Below, one piece after another: positions 1 to 8,437 of a stretch of 64,000 bases of DNA. This DNA comes from Sediminibacterium goheungense (lineage in GTDB: Bacteria; Bacteroidota; Bacteroidia; Chitinophagales; Chitinophagaceae). Position 1 is the first letter of the stretch. Every line of letters starts with the position of its first letter. The notes beneath the pieces were generated by a model, which was not told where the DNA came from, did not search any database, and saw nothing but the letters and a program-made list of their open reading frames with translations. The translations under genes and the position numbers were made by a program. The stretch is taken from contig NZ_SNWP01000011.1 of the NCBI RefSeq assembly GCF_004361915.1, forward strand, positions 992,001-1,056,000, in the 5' to 3' direction.

Positions 1-376
1 TACTGTCATAACCCGGTGCCTGTGCCTTAAACAAAGCTTCATAAGCAAACTTTGTTTTTTTGTACATACTATTATTGTAGAAATAAGTAATGGTAGGTAT
101 GGCTAGTATGCCATATACAATTGGTATTTTCCAGTATTGTTTGTTATAAGCCTGTCCCCAGCCCGGCAACAATGCACGACGGGTAGCGATTTTTGGGATA
201 TGTGGCTTGGTTGCTTTTTTGGGTATGTCTACACTATCTTTTTTGATAATAGTAGTATCCTGCGCCTGGTTGAACATGCTGGTGCCCGCCAACTGCTCTT
301 TATCAGATTGAGCCTTTACAGCGAGAGCCCCTGTACAAAGGGCAAATGATAGTATGAATAGCCGGAATACACGCAT
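1..376 (-). CDS. DUF5683 domain protein, N-terminal part (runs off left edge)
   Basis: Reading the minus strand from an ATG at 376 gives an open frame to the window edge, 125 residues, so only the N-terminus is present. It begins with a signal peptide (MRVFRLFILSFALCTGALAV, cleavage near KAQ). A polar linker follows, then the block TRRALLPGWGQAYNKQYWK and a hydrophobic segment (IPIVYGILAIPTITYF), which is the hallmark of DUF5683, a Bacteroidota envelope protein of unknown function. In many Bacteroidota the DUF5683 gene follows parB, as here with a 7-bp gap, so co-transcription with parA-parB is likely. Function unknown. Confidence 0.8.
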   Translation of the reverse strand, partial: MRVFRLFILSFALCTGALAVKAQSDKEQLAGTSMFNQAQDTTIIKKDSVDIPKKATKPHIPKIATRRALLPGWGQAYNKQYWKIPIVYGILAIPTITYFYNNSMYKKTKFAYEALFKAQAPGYDS

Positions 377-383
377 GTAATTA

Positions 384-1307
384 TTAGCTCACCGTTACAT
401 TCATGGCATCTAGTATTTTGTTCAGTTCTTCCAATGAAAAATACTCGATGGTGATGCTGCCATAGCCTTTTTTATTATGCACCATTTTTACTTTGGTGGC
501 AAAATGCGATGCTAAGTTATCCTCAATTTTCTTGTATGCCGGTGGCAGGTCAGTTTTTGCAGAAGATTTAACAGCCTCTGTTTTATCTGCCAGATACAAT
601 TTACGAACCAATTCTTCTGTTTGGCGAACACTGAGACCGCGTTGCTGAATTTCCTTGTATACGTATAATTGTTTGTCAACTGTATCGATATTGATCAGTG
701 CACGTGCATGTCCCATACTGAGGTTACCGTTTCTTACGGCCAGTTGGATGTCGGGTGGTAATTTCAGTAACCGGATATAATTGGTAACTGTACTTCTTTC
801 CTTACCCATTCTCTCTGCTACCTGTTCCTGCGTATAGTCCAGTTCATCCATCATACGTTTATAGCTCAATGCAATTTCCACAGCATTCAGGTTTTCACGC
901 TGTAGGTTTTCCAATAAAGCCAGTTCCAGTAATTGCTGATCATTGGCCTGTCTGATATATACGGGTACATCTTTTAACCCGGCCAGTTTTGCGGCACGAA
1001 AACGGCGTTCACCCGCAATCAACTGGTATTTATTACCAGCTAATTTCGAAACCGTCAGCGGCTGAATGATATCATGTAGTTTTAATGACTCTGCCAGTTC
1101 TTTCAAGGCCTGTTCATCAAAATCGCGTCGGGGCTGCTTGGGGTTGATTTGAATATCGCCCAGTGGTATACGGCTGATATGGGTAACCTGCTCCACTACA
1201 TCGGTTTTTAAAGCACCGGATGTGGTTTTCAGATCTGCATCAATATTCTGTAATAAAGAGCGTAGCCCTTTGCCAATCAGATCTTTATTTTGTTTTGGGT
1301 TGGTCAT
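384..1307 (-). CDS. parB: ParB/Spo0J-family chromosome partitioning protein
   Basis: This 307-residue protein matches ParB in length and architecture. The N-terminal nuclease-like CTPase domain has NPKQPRRDFDEQALKELAES and the CTP-binding motif GERRFRAAKLAG. A central helix-turn-helix region (YTQEQVAERMGKERSTVTNY) reads parS, and a C-terminal dimerisation region follows. It loads onto parS near the origin, spreads as a CTP clamp and is segregated by ParA. It lies downstream of parA on the same strand, with an 83-bp heptad-repeat gap between them. No parS palindrome was seen in this window. The ATG at 1307 is the only plausible start. Confidence 0.95.
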   Translation of the reverse strand: MTNPKQNKDLIGKGLRSLLQNIDADLKTTSGALKTDVVEQVTHISRIPLGDIQINPKQPRRDFDEQALKELAESLKLHDIIQPLTVSKLAGNKYQLIAGERRFRAAKLAGLKDVPVYIRQANDQQLLELALLENLQRENLNAVEIALSYKRMMDELDYTQEQVAERMGKERSTVTNYIRLLKLPPDIQLAVRNGNLSMGHARALINIDTVDKQLYVYKEIQQRGLSVRQTEELVRKLYLADKTEAVKSSAKTDLPPAYKKIEDNLASHFATKVKMVHNKKGYGSITIEYFSLEELNKILDAMNVTVS

Positions 1308-1310
1308 GGT

Positions 1311-1394
1311 AGCTTATGGTTAATGGCCTATGGCTAATGGTTAATAGCAAATAATGATGTTTGCATACAAAATTTACTATTCGCTATAGGCTAT
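1311..1394. repeat. Heptad-repeat inverted element A (parB/parA gap)
   Basis: The left arm (1315-1356) is six in-phase 7-bp words such as TATGGTT and AATGGCC. The right arm (1374-1394) is three words on the opposite strand sense (for example TCGCTAT). The arms are imperfectly complementary and the last word overlaps the parA stop codon. It belongs to the intergenic 7-bp word family seen throughout the window. Role unknown; a processing or termination hairpin inside the par operon is possible. Confidence 0.6.
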
Positions 1395-2191
1395 TCAATA
1401 ATTCTTTCTTCATTCGACATTTTTGTGAGCCCGTTGTTCTGTAATATTTCCTTTGCCAGGTTCAGGTAATTAATCGCACCCTTACTTTCTGCGTCATATA
1501 ATATTACCGGTTTGCCTACACTTGGAGATTCACTTAAACGGGTATTCCGGTGAATGATGGTCGAGAAAACCATTTCATCAAAATGTCTTCTCACTTCGCT
1601 TACTACCTGATTGCACAATCGTAAACGACCGTCATACATAGTCATTAATATACCTTCTATCTGTAATTCAGGGTTCAACCGGCTTTGTACAATCTTAATC
1701 GTATTCAACAATTTGCCCAGCCCCTCCAGCGCAAAAAACTCACATTGCACCGGAACAATGACACTATCAGATGCAACGAGTGAGTTTACGGTAATCAACC
1801 CTAATGAAGGAGAGCAGTCGATAATGATAAAATCGTATTTATCTTTTACCGCATCAAGTATTCCTTTCATCACATTCTCTCGATTCGGATAATTGATCAT
1901 TTCAATTTCAGCACCTACAAGATCAATATGCGATGGAATAATGTCAAGATTCGGAATCTCGCTTTTGAGTATTACATCAGCCGCTACAGCATTATTTACC
2001 ATACAGTCGTAAAGGCTGCTGGTGATATTATGCAGATCGAATCCAACACCCGTGGTACTATTGGCCTGTGGATCGGCGTCAACCAGTAAGGTTTTAAATT
2101 CCAATACGGCCAGGCTCGCCGCCACATTTATGGCCGTGGTTGTTTTACCGACGCCTCCTTTCTGATTGGCAACTCCAATAATTCTCGCCAT
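1391..2191 (-). CDS. parA: ParA/Soj-family partition ATPase
   Basis: This 266-residue chromosomal ParA carries the deviant Walker A motif KGGVGKTT near residue 11, the switch region VDADPQANSTTGVG, Walker B FIIIDCSPSLG and the typical QCEFFALEGLGKLL segment. It binds DNA non-specifically as an ATP dimer and drives segregation of ParB-parS complexes. Length and the lack of an N-terminal DNA-binding extension point to the chromosomal rather than the plasmid type. The gene follows the UPF0173 gene by 38 bp and precedes parB, so an operon UPF0173-parA-parB-DUF5683 is plausible. Confidence 0.95.
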   Translation of the reverse strand: MARIIGVANQKGGVGKTTTAINVAASLAVLEFKTLLVDADPQANSTTGVGFDLHNITSSLYDCMVNNAVAADVILKSEIPNLDIIPSHIDLVGAEIEMINYPNRENVMKGILDAVKDKYDFIIIDCSPSLGLITVNSLVASDSVIVPVQCEFFALEGLGKLLNTIKIVQSRLNPELQIEGILMTMYDGRLRLCNQVVSEVRRHFDEMVFSTIIHRNTRLSESPSVGKPVILYDAESKGAINYLNLAKEILQNNGLTKMSNEERIIE

Positions 2192-2229
2192 AATTTTCTG
2201 CTGTCCGTAAATAACGAACGTTTTATGTT

Positions 2230-2910
2230 TTAAAGGTCTATAGAAGCCCCGATGGGAGGAAGAAATAATTCCTTGCCTGCCGCAGCAAATGATTGCTTCG
2301 CCGCTTCCGTATCAATTTTAATAAAACCAAATGTATTGTAATGAACACCTACTACACGGTTACACTGAACAAAATCAGCACAACGTACTGCATCTTCCAC
2401 ATCCATGGTAAAATTATCGCCCAGTGGCAGTATGGAAAAGTCGAGTTTGCTCCAGACAGGAATCAGCTGCATATCTAATGTAAGTGCCGTATCGCCACTG
2501 TAATAGAAGTTACCTTCATCCGTCATGCATAAAAACCCCATCGGGTTACCACCATAACTACCATCTGGTAAACCGCTGCTATGTTGTGCCACTACACATT
2601 TTACCGTGCCGAAATCAAAGGACCATTTCCCTCCGGTATTCATAGGGTGTGTTGCGGTAATCCCTTGCTTATTGAGCCATTCATGAATTTCCCAGGAAGC
2701 AACCACAGTAGCGCCGGTTCTACTGGCAATACTCACAGCATCAGCTATATGATCAGCATGTCCATGCGACAGCAAAATATAGTCTGCCTCGATACTGTTT
2801 ACATCAATATCTTTTGCAAGCTCATTATAAGTAATAAAAGGATCGAAAAGAAGCTTTTTTCCCTTCACTTCAACCAGAAAACAGGAATGTCCGTAATAAG
2901 TCAGTTTCAT
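2230..2910 (-). CDS. UPF0173 metal-dependent hydrolase (metallo-beta-lactamase fold)
   Basis: From the ATG at 2910 the protein is 226 residues, the usual length of UPF0173 (YtkL-type) proteins, and starts MKLTYYGHSCFLVEVKGKK as the family does. A longer frame to 2979 adds 23 residues that do not belong to the fold. The zinc-binding signature is SHGHADHIAD, with further His/Asp ligands in YYSGDTAL and GVHYNTFGF. Family members are cytoplasmic hydrolases of uncertain substrate. A near-match to the -7 box (AAACTTTG) lies 6 nt before the chosen ATG. Confidence 0.9.
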   Translation of the reverse strand: MKLTYYGHSCFLVEVKGKKLLFDPFITYNELAKDIDVNSIEADYILLSHGHADHIADAVSIASRTGATVVASWEIHEWLNKQGITATHPMNTGGKWSFDFGTVKCVVAQHSSGLPDGSYGGNPMGFLCMTDEGNFYYSGDTALTLDMQLIPVWSKLDFSILPLGDNFTMDVEDAVRCADFVQCNRVVGVHYNTFGFIKIDTEAAKQSFAAAGKELFLPPIGASIDL

Positions 2911-2990
2911 ATTCACCAAAGTTTTGAAGGATGCCAAAAATACGGTTTCGGGCACATCTTTTGAAAGAATATTATCCATAAAAGGCAGCG

Positions 2991-3058
2991 AGTAGTAAAT
3001 GGCATATAGCTAATGGTTAGTATATATAGCCATTCGTCATAAACTATCAGCTATTCAC
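2991..3058. repeat. Heptad-repeat inverted element B
   Basis: This lies between two divergent genes. The left arm, 2991-3025, reads as in-phase 7-bp words (for example AATGGCA then TATAGCT). The right arm, 3028-3055, has words such as AGCCATT and AGCTATT in the opposite sense. The arms are imperfect inverted copies, so the element occupies most of the shared promoter region of the UPF0173 and phosphoesterase genes. Confidence 0.55.
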
Positions 3059-3122
3059 CCCGCCTATTCCCAAAATGCAATATTTTCACCATCTATACGT
3101 CCATCAATACTAAAATCATAAC

Positions 3123-4373
3123 ATGCGGAATGCTGGTACGCTCTGGATTATTGCCTTAATTATGCTTTTACTGGATTTTTACGTGTTCCAGGCGGTGCGG
3201 GTAGTCACACAAAACCTTTCTGAAAGAGCCCGGTTATGGGTTTATATTGGTTATTGGGTATTGTCGGGTCTGGCTTTGATAGCCATCCTGTCATTCCCCT
3301 ATATCCAGGCATTGCAAAGTTCGAAATTCTACCGGAACTATGTTTTTGCCATTCTTGTCGGTTTATTCTTTGCCAAACTCATTGCCACAGTTTTTTTCCT
3401 CACAGATGATCTCCGTAGAGCAGCTGTATGGCTCATGAGTAAAATATTTCCTGGTACGGGTGCCCAGTATATGAGCAATAATGGTGCAGGTATACCCCGG
3501 TCTACTTTTCTTAGCTGGATGGGTATAGGACTTGGAAGCTCTCTTTTTGGTACACTGTTATATGGGTTCAGCAATAAGTATAATTACCAGATAAAAAGAA
3601 TCAAGCTGACTTTTCCGAACCTCCCATCTTCTTTCAAGGGGATGAAGCTGGTGCATATCAGTGATATTCATAGTGGTAGCTTTCAGCATAAAAAAGCGGT
3701 GAACCATGGCATTGACCTGATTCTGCAGCAGAACCCGGATCTTATTTTATTTACAGGCGACCTGGTTAACGACAGGGCCAGTGAAATGGATGAATACAAG
3801 GAAATTTTTGCCAGACTCAAAGCACCGATGGGTGTTTACAGTACCCTTGGTAATCATGATTATGGCGACTATGTTGCCTGGCCAACTACTATGGAAAAAG
3901 CCGCCAATCTGGAAGCTTTGAAAAAAGTGCATAAGGATATGGGTTGGCGTTTATTAATGAATGAACATGTGAAACTAGAGCGAAATGGAGAACAGATAGC
4001 TTTATTGGGCATAGAAAACTGGGGTGCGAAAGGAAGATTTCCCAAATATGGAAAAATGAATGAAGCCTATCCCGGCACAGAAAATACACCTTTCAAAATA
4101 CTCATGAGTCATGATCCCAGCCATTGGGACGCTCAGATAAGAACGGAATATCCGGATATAGATCTTATGCTCGCAGGCCATACCCATGGTATGCAGTTCG
4201 GGATCGAGAACCCCTACTTTAAATGGAGCCCCGTTCAATGGATGTACAAACAATGGGCCGGCCTGTATGAAGAAGGCAAACAGAAGCTATATGTAAATCG
4301 TGGATTTGGTTTTATTGGTTATCCCGGCAGGGTAGGTATACTACCTGAGATTACGGTGATTGAGCTTTCGTAG
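3123..4373 (+). CDS. Membrane-anchored calcineurin-like metallophosphoesterase
   Basis: This 416-residue protein has about three to four N-terminal membrane segments (residues about 5-30, 38-60, 70-95 and 135-155) followed by a metallophosphoesterase domain. All metal-binding motifs are present: HISDIHSG, FTGDLVNDR, TLGNHDYG, MSHDPSHW and LAGHTHGMQFG. This layout matches YkuE-like phosphodiesterases, whose substrates are usually unknown. The catalytic domain would sit at the membrane surface; which face is not certain from sequence. It is divergent from UPF0173 and convergent with the DUF2911 gene. Confidence 0.85.
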   Translation: MRNAGTLWIIALIMLLLDFYVFQAVRVVTQNLSERARLWVYIGYWVLSGLALIAILSFPYIQALQSSKFYRNYVFAILVGLFFAKLIATVFFLTDDLRRAAVWLMSKIFPGTGAQYMSNNGAGIPRSTFLSWMGIGLGSSLFGTLLYGFSNKYNYQIKRIKLTFPNLPSSFKGMKLVHISDIHSGSFQHKKAVNHGIDLILQQNPDLILFTGDLVNDRASEMDEYKEIFARLKAPMGVYSTLGNHDYGDYVAWPTTMEKAANLEALKKVHKDMGWRLLMNEHVKLERNGEQIALLGIENWGAKGRFPKYGKMNEAYPGTENTPFKILMSHDPSHWDAQIRTEYPDIDLMLAGHTHGMQFGIENPYFKWSPVQWMYKQWAGLYEEGKQKLYVNRGFGFIGYPGRVGILPEITVIELS

Positions 4374-4380
4374 AAATTTT

Positions 4381-4442
4381 AAGTGAGTCAGTAGGTGTAT
4401 ATTTTACTGACTACTGACTACTCACTACTCACTGTTCCTCAC
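4381..4442. repeat. Heptad-repeat element C between convergent genes
   Basis: The right arm has four perfectly phased 7-mers at 4405-4432 (TACTGAC twice, then TACTCAC twice), followed by decayed copies up to the stop of the DUF2911 gene. The left arm (4382-4394) carries the complementary words GTGAGT and CAGTAG. It is located between two convergent genes, where a bidirectional terminator would be expected; no U-tract terminator is seen otherwise. Confidence 0.6.
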
Positions 4443-5024
4443 TCAGGATACCTTCACCGGTAGAACAAGTTTCAGGTACTCCCATTCAATGGTGATGGCT
4501 GCTTCTTTATCGATTTTTTCTACACGGTAAGTTAGGCGCTGTGTTATTTTATTTGTTTTAACGGGTTTCACTTTTACCCTTACCATATCTTCTGCCTGAT
4601 TATATTCATCGGCAAGATGCTGCTGGCTTTTTGTATTGATAATGAGGGTCCATTCATCTCTTCCCGGAATGGTAAATAAGGCATATTTTCCTTTTGGAAT
4701 CTTTTTACCTCCAATGGTAACCTGTGTTGAAAAATCTACAGTTGTGGCATTGTGTGCCCCTGTTGCCCATACCTGATCGTAAGCAACCAATCCACCCCAG
4801 ATCATTCTTCCTTTTACACCCGGTGATCCATATTCAATATGAATATGGGTATTGCCGATGGTTTCCATAGCCACTCTTTTCGGACTGCTTTTCATGGTAT
4901 CTTTTGCAATCAGTCCCCTATTTACACTATCTGCATATCCATCACCCGACTGATGCTGGTGTTGTGCAATAGCTGTGTTATTGAAAAGAATCAATAAAGC
5001 AATCAGCGAAGAAAGAAGTCGCAT
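4443..5024 (-). CDS. DUF2911 exported protein
   Basis: From the ATG at 5024 it encodes 193 residues; the frame can be extended to a TTG at 5042 but the ATG places the signal peptide (MRLLSSLIALLILFNNTAIA, then Q) at the very start. The mature part shows the DUF2911 core: VKGRMIWGGLVAYDQVWATG, NATTVDFSTQV and IPKGKYALFTIPG. DUF2911 proteins are secreted or periplasmic in Bacteroidota and have no known activity. It is 35 bp downstream of the TIGR03643-family gene on the same strand. Confidence 0.85.
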   Translation of the reverse strand: MRLLSSLIALLILFNNTAIAQHQHQSGDGYADSVNRGLIAKDTMKSSPKRVAMETIGNTHIHIEYGSPGVKGRMIWGGLVAYDQVWATGAHNATTVDFSTQVTIGGKKIPKGKYALFTIPGRDEWTLIINTKSQQHLADEYNQAEDMVRVKVKPVKTNKITQRLTYRVEKIDKEAAITIEWEYLKLVLPVKVS

Positions 5025-5059
5025 GGGAAATGATTTATGCAAATAAACAAAGAAAAGAC

Positions 5060-5335
5060 CTAACGTTTACTGATCTTATTCAGGCTGATGGTTCGCTGAC
5101 GTGTACATTTGAAACGTTTTACCCCCTGGGTTCTTAATTGTTCATGTTTGCTATTGCGTCCTTTCATTCTCTTGCGCCACATCCTGAAACTGCTTTTTTT
5201 ACTGTGTTTCCGCATCAGTGCTATCACCTGCGGCTCTTTGATACCGAATTGAAAATGAATGGCTTCGAAAGGTGTACGGTCCTCCCACGCCATTTCAATA
5301 ATCCGGTCAATCTCTTTTTCCGTTAAATATTCCAT
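5060..5335 (-). CDS. TIGR03643 family small basic protein
   Basis: This 91-residue, strongly basic protein begins MEYLTEKEIDRIIEMAWEDR and continues TPFEAIHFQFGIKEPQVIALMRK. That N-terminus matches the TIGR03643 family and looks like a helix-turn-helix fold (a sigma-like or transposase-like recognition helix). A tail rich in Arg/Lys (RMWRKRMKGRNSKH) follows. No function is established. A DNA- or RNA-binding role is an inference from charge and fold only. It is likely the first gene of a pair with the DUF2911 gene. Confidence 0.75.
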   Translation of the reverse strand: MEYLTEKEIDRIIEMAWEDRTPFEAIHFQFGIKEPQVIALMRKHSKKSSFRMWRKRMKGRNSKHEQLRTQGVKRFKCTRQRTISLNKISKR

Positions 5336-5450
5336 AAAGCTTTAACAATTGCAATAAAAAAACGTTGACTGGCGTTACAGCCTTATTACGGAAATCTTTT
5401 TTGATCTGAGGTACAACGAAATCGACCCTTTGTGGGTCTTAGAAACGAGT

Positions 5451-5468
5451 TTGGCACGGTGCTTGAAT
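5451..5468 (+). promoter_or_regulatory. Sigma-54-like promoter before the barrel-protein gene
   Basis: The sequence TTGGCACGGTGCTTGAAT has the -24 block TGGCACG, a 4-nt spacer and TTGA where the consensus -12 block is TTGC. So the GG-N10-G geometry is right and the final C is replaced by A. The predicted start of transcription falls near 5477, 17 nt before the ATG at 5494. A small inverted repeat GACCC/GGGTC (5424-5438) lies just upstream. No TAnnTTTG box is seen here. Confidence 0.4.
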
Positions 5469-5493
5469 ATGTTAGATGAATAAAATAAACCTT

Positions 5494-6084
5494 ATGAAGA
5501 AAGTATTATTAGCAGTGTTTGCGGTAACCCTTGTTACAGCTACATTACAGGCACAAGGCATCAGGCTGGGCGCCAAAGTGGGAACCAATTTAAATAAAGT
5601 TTCAGGGCAGTCTTTCAGTGATGGCTTCGATCTGGCTTACCATGTAGGTGGTTTCCTTGAAATAGACTTTAATAAAAAATGGGGTATTCAGCCGGAAGTA
5701 TTATGGAGCCAGACGGCTACTAAACGTTCCAGCTTTAATACCATATATGCAAGTGAAATCAATCCATTGAACAACCAGCAAAAAATTAAGCTGGACTACC
5801 TCAGCATCCCGGTATTATTCCGTTATAACGTAGGGGGTATCCTTACATTAAACCTGGGTCCCCAGTTCGGAATCTTATTAAATCAGGATAAGACCCTTCT
5901 GCAGAATGGCGAATCAGCATTTAAGAGCGGTGATTTCTCCATGGTAGCTGGTGGACAACTGAACTTTAAAGTTTTACGTATCTATGGAAGATACAATATC
6001 GGTCTGCAGAATATCAATGATATCGACAATAAAGATAAATGGACAAACCAACAGATTCAGTTGGGTCTGGGGTTGAGGTTTTAA
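5494..6084 (+). CDS. Outer-membrane beta-barrel (porin family) protein
   Basis: This 196-residue protein starts with a clear signal peptide (MKKVLLAVFAVTLVTATLQAQ) and continues with alternating beta-strands (IRLGAKVGTNLNKVSG, YHVGGFLEIDFNKKWGIQPE), ending in the aromatic strand QIQLGLGLRF typical of the last barrel strand. It matches the 'porin family / outer membrane beta-barrel' group (PorT-like), probably an eight-stranded barrel of unknown cargo. An ATG 18 nt upstream (5476) is in frame but would displace the signal peptide and sit at the predicted transcription start. A strong terminator follows. Confidence 0.85.
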   Translation: MKKVLLAVFAVTLVTATLQAQGIRLGAKVGTNLNKVSGQSFSDGFDLAYHVGGFLEIDFNKKWGIQPEVLWSQTATKRSSFNTIYASEINPLNNQQKIKLDYLSIPVLFRYNVGGILTLNLGPQFGILLNQDKTLLQNGESAFKSGDFSMVAGGQLNFKVLRIYGRYNIGLQNINDIDNKDKWTNQQIQLGLGLRF

Positions 6085-6114
6085 AATCCAATATCCATCA
6101 GGATTTTAAACCCG

Positions 6115-6150
6115 GGGTAATCTTCTTTCGAAGATTACCCTTTTTTATTT
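6115..6150 (+). terminator. Rho-independent terminator of the barrel gene
   Basis: An 11-bp perfect stem (6115-6125 with 6130-6140, outer sequence GGGTAATCTTC) with a TTTC loop is followed directly by TTTTTTATTT. It lies 30 bp after the stop codon of the barrel protein and before the convergent DUF4954 gene. Confidence 0.9.
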
Positions 6151-6178
6151 AACATATGAAAAGTCTATGATGGGGCGA

Positions 6179-8404
6179 TCATTTAATTTTAAATGTCTTT
6201 TTCAGTCCCGCTATTTTCTGTTTAAAAACGGTCAATTCTGTAAGCTGTTGTTTGATAAAGCTATTGTCTTCAAGTTTACCAACTACTACATTCATTTCTT
6301 CAAAACTTTCATATACCATTTTGCGGAAAGGGTTCTGGTAATCTTTTGCTCTTGAGTCATGGATTCCCTTTGTCATCCATTCTTTGGTGGTAAGGGTATT
6401 GTTTAATAACTGACTTAACTGATCTTGCGTGAGTTTTTTGAAAGAAAGTTCTGCTATTTCTGCCAGTGAAGCCAGCGCATGTGTTCTTTTTTGGGCCGGA
6501 TATTTATTTCCGAGTATGATATACTGTGCATGCACATCATCCCATGATTTTATTTTACCGGTTTTGATTCTTTCTTTCAACTGTAGATGGTCTTCAGCAG
6601 TAATAAGCTGCCCCCCAATATTTACCCATTCGCCTCTTTTTATTTTTAAAGGGATGGCTGCTTTTAATGCGTCAACCGATTTTATCTGCAGCTCAGTAAT
6701 GAGGTCTAATAAATGAATGCATCCGTAATAGCGGATCAGTTCGATAAAAAGGTGGTAAGCAATACGGGCTTTGGTAATGACTACTTTTCTTTTGCTGTTT
6801 TCAAAACCGTCAACCGTAATTTCCAGATCATCTACCAGTTTATTATTGCCGGTTAACAATTGCTTGCCCATTACAATGGCTTCTTCCTGTGAAAGTATTT
6901 TTTTGCTGTTATTTTGCTGCTGATGGTAGGCCCTGCCTGTGGCTTCTTCAATAATGGATAAGGAGGCAAACATTTCGTTCACAGTATCCGGGGCTAGGTA
7001 ATCATATTCAATCAACTGAGCCCTGTCTGTTCTTTTGTCTCTGTCAACATACTTCCAGGCATTTCTTGCCAATGCATACATATTATAGAGAAACCAGTAA
7101 CCTGGCATAATGACCAACTGATCTTTGCTCACATCATTGCTTACAAGCGAAAAAGGTAAACGGATATTAAGTTCTGAAGGATAATCGCCTTTGGTGAGAA
7201 TGGTGAAGCCCGCAAATACAGAATTGTGTTTCAGGCTTACACAGAGCCCCGGCCAGAAACCACGTCCCATAATAATTTCACCATCTGCACCACGGCTATT
7301 ATGGTTGGAACCAATGGTGGCACCTGCGGCAATATTACTTTGCCCCATTACCAGCGCGGCGCATAAGAATGAATTATTATGGTGTTGCTCGTGTGCAGGG
7401 AAAATCAATGAGTTTAATACTTCGCAACAGGAGATGGTTGCATTGTGACCCAGGTACGAGTTAATGAGCCTTGCCCCATATTTTAGTTGTGAATGCGAAG
7501 CCATAATAAAACGTACAGCTTTCACACCATAAAACATTTTGCAACCAAAGCCAATGATACCATTTACAGCTTCGCATCCTTCACCAATTTGTGTGCGACC
7601 TTCTTCTCCTGAATTTATGGTAAGATTTTTAAGTTTATTGGCTCCTTTAATATACGCATCGGAACCAATCCATACATCTTTGATGATGTTACAGTTTTTA
7701 ATAACCGTACGGTCGCCAATTTTGCCATAATAGCCTCTTTTGTTATCGAAACGAGCTTCGGTGAATGACCTGAACTTTTCCTGCAATACATGATCATGCT
7801 TATCGCGGCTCCATAAATAAGCATCTCCGGCAAGCATCCCATTGAAAGGTAATACACGCCTGCCGGTATTTTCATTGCATATCTCCATCCATATGCGCAC
7901 TTCTTCCGATTCACCTTGTTTAATGATACCATTGCCGAATTTGGCATGATTGGTAACTACCAATTCATTTACATTGGTAATAATCACTTCACTGCCTATG
8001 ATATAATGAGAGAGATAGTTGACATTATCGATACAAACATTATCCCCGAAATCGCAACTAATGATCGTTGAATTATAAAGTCCAACTGGTACTTTAAGGT
8101 CACTGAAGCCAAGGCAATAGGGTTCGAGTTTACCGATACGTACCAAACCATAAAACTTACAGTTTTTTACCAGTTCTGGGTTGAAGGCATCAGATACGAG
8201 TATTTTATTCCAGTCGTCAGTTGTATTTCTGTTACGAACCAGCACTTCAATTTCATAGGCATTCAGCATACGATATGTGATACCATTTCTGTTCTGCATA
8301 TTCCTTAGATAATACTCATCCTTGCCTTTAGGCAGGTATTCTGTACCTAGAAAATGGTAACCCAGTGACGATAGCGTGGTTTTTGAAATCTTGTTTTGCG
8401 ACAT
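6179..8404 (-). CDS. DUF4954 family protein (left-handed beta-helix repeats)
   Basis: This 741-residue cytoplasmic protein has no signal peptide. Residues about 90-400 contain hexapeptide-like beta-helix repeats (for example VGLYNSTIISCDFGDNVCID and later AAGATIGSNHNSRGADGE). These resemble those of sugar-nucleotide acyl- or uridylyltransferases. A helical C-terminal part follows. The sequence fits DUF4954, a Bacteroidota family of unknown activity. It is 33 bp downstream of glmS on the same strand, a pairing that supports a role near hexosamine or sugar-nucleotide metabolism, but the reaction is not known. Confidence 0.75.
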   Translation of the reverse strand: MSQNKISKTTLSSLGYHFLGTEYLPKGKDEYYLRNMQNRNGITYRMLNAYEIEVLVRNRNTTDDWNKILVSDAFNPELVKNCKFYGLVRIGKLEPYCLGFSDLKVPVGLYNSTIISCDFGDNVCIDNVNYLSHYIIGSEVIITNVNELVVTNHAKFGNGIIKQGESEEVRIWMEICNENTGRRVLPFNGMLAGDAYLWSRDKHDHVLQEKFRSFTEARFDNKRGYYGKIGDRTVIKNCNIIKDVWIGSDAYIKGANKLKNLTINSGEEGRTQIGEGCEAVNGIIGFGCKMFYGVKAVRFIMASHSQLKYGARLINSYLGHNATISCCEVLNSLIFPAHEQHHNNSFLCAALVMGQSNIAAGATIGSNHNSRGADGEIIMGRGFWPGLCVSLKHNSVFAGFTILTKGDYPSELNIRLPFSLVSNDVSKDQLVIMPGYWFLYNMYALARNAWKYVDRDKRTDRAQLIEYDYLAPDTVNEMFASLSIIEEATGRAYHQQQNNSKKILSQEEAIVMGKQLLTGNNKLVDDLEITVDGFENSKRKVVITKARIAYHLFIELIRYYGCIHLLDLITELQIKSVDALKAAIPLKIKRGEWVNIGGQLITAEDHLQLKERIKTGKIKSWDDVHAQYIILGNKYPAQKRTHALASLAEIAELSFKKLTQDQLSQLLNNTLTTKEWMTKGIHDSRAKDYQNPFRKMVYESFEEMNVVVGKLEDNSFIKQQLTELTVFKQKIAGLKKTFKIK

Positions 8405-8437
8405 GAACAGACTGATTTGAATAACTGTGAATGGATA

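Noticed and set aside
137..349. Plus-strand ORF of 70 codons at the left edge
   Set aside because: It is antisense to the DUF5683 reading frame, which has a signal peptide and recognisable family motifs.
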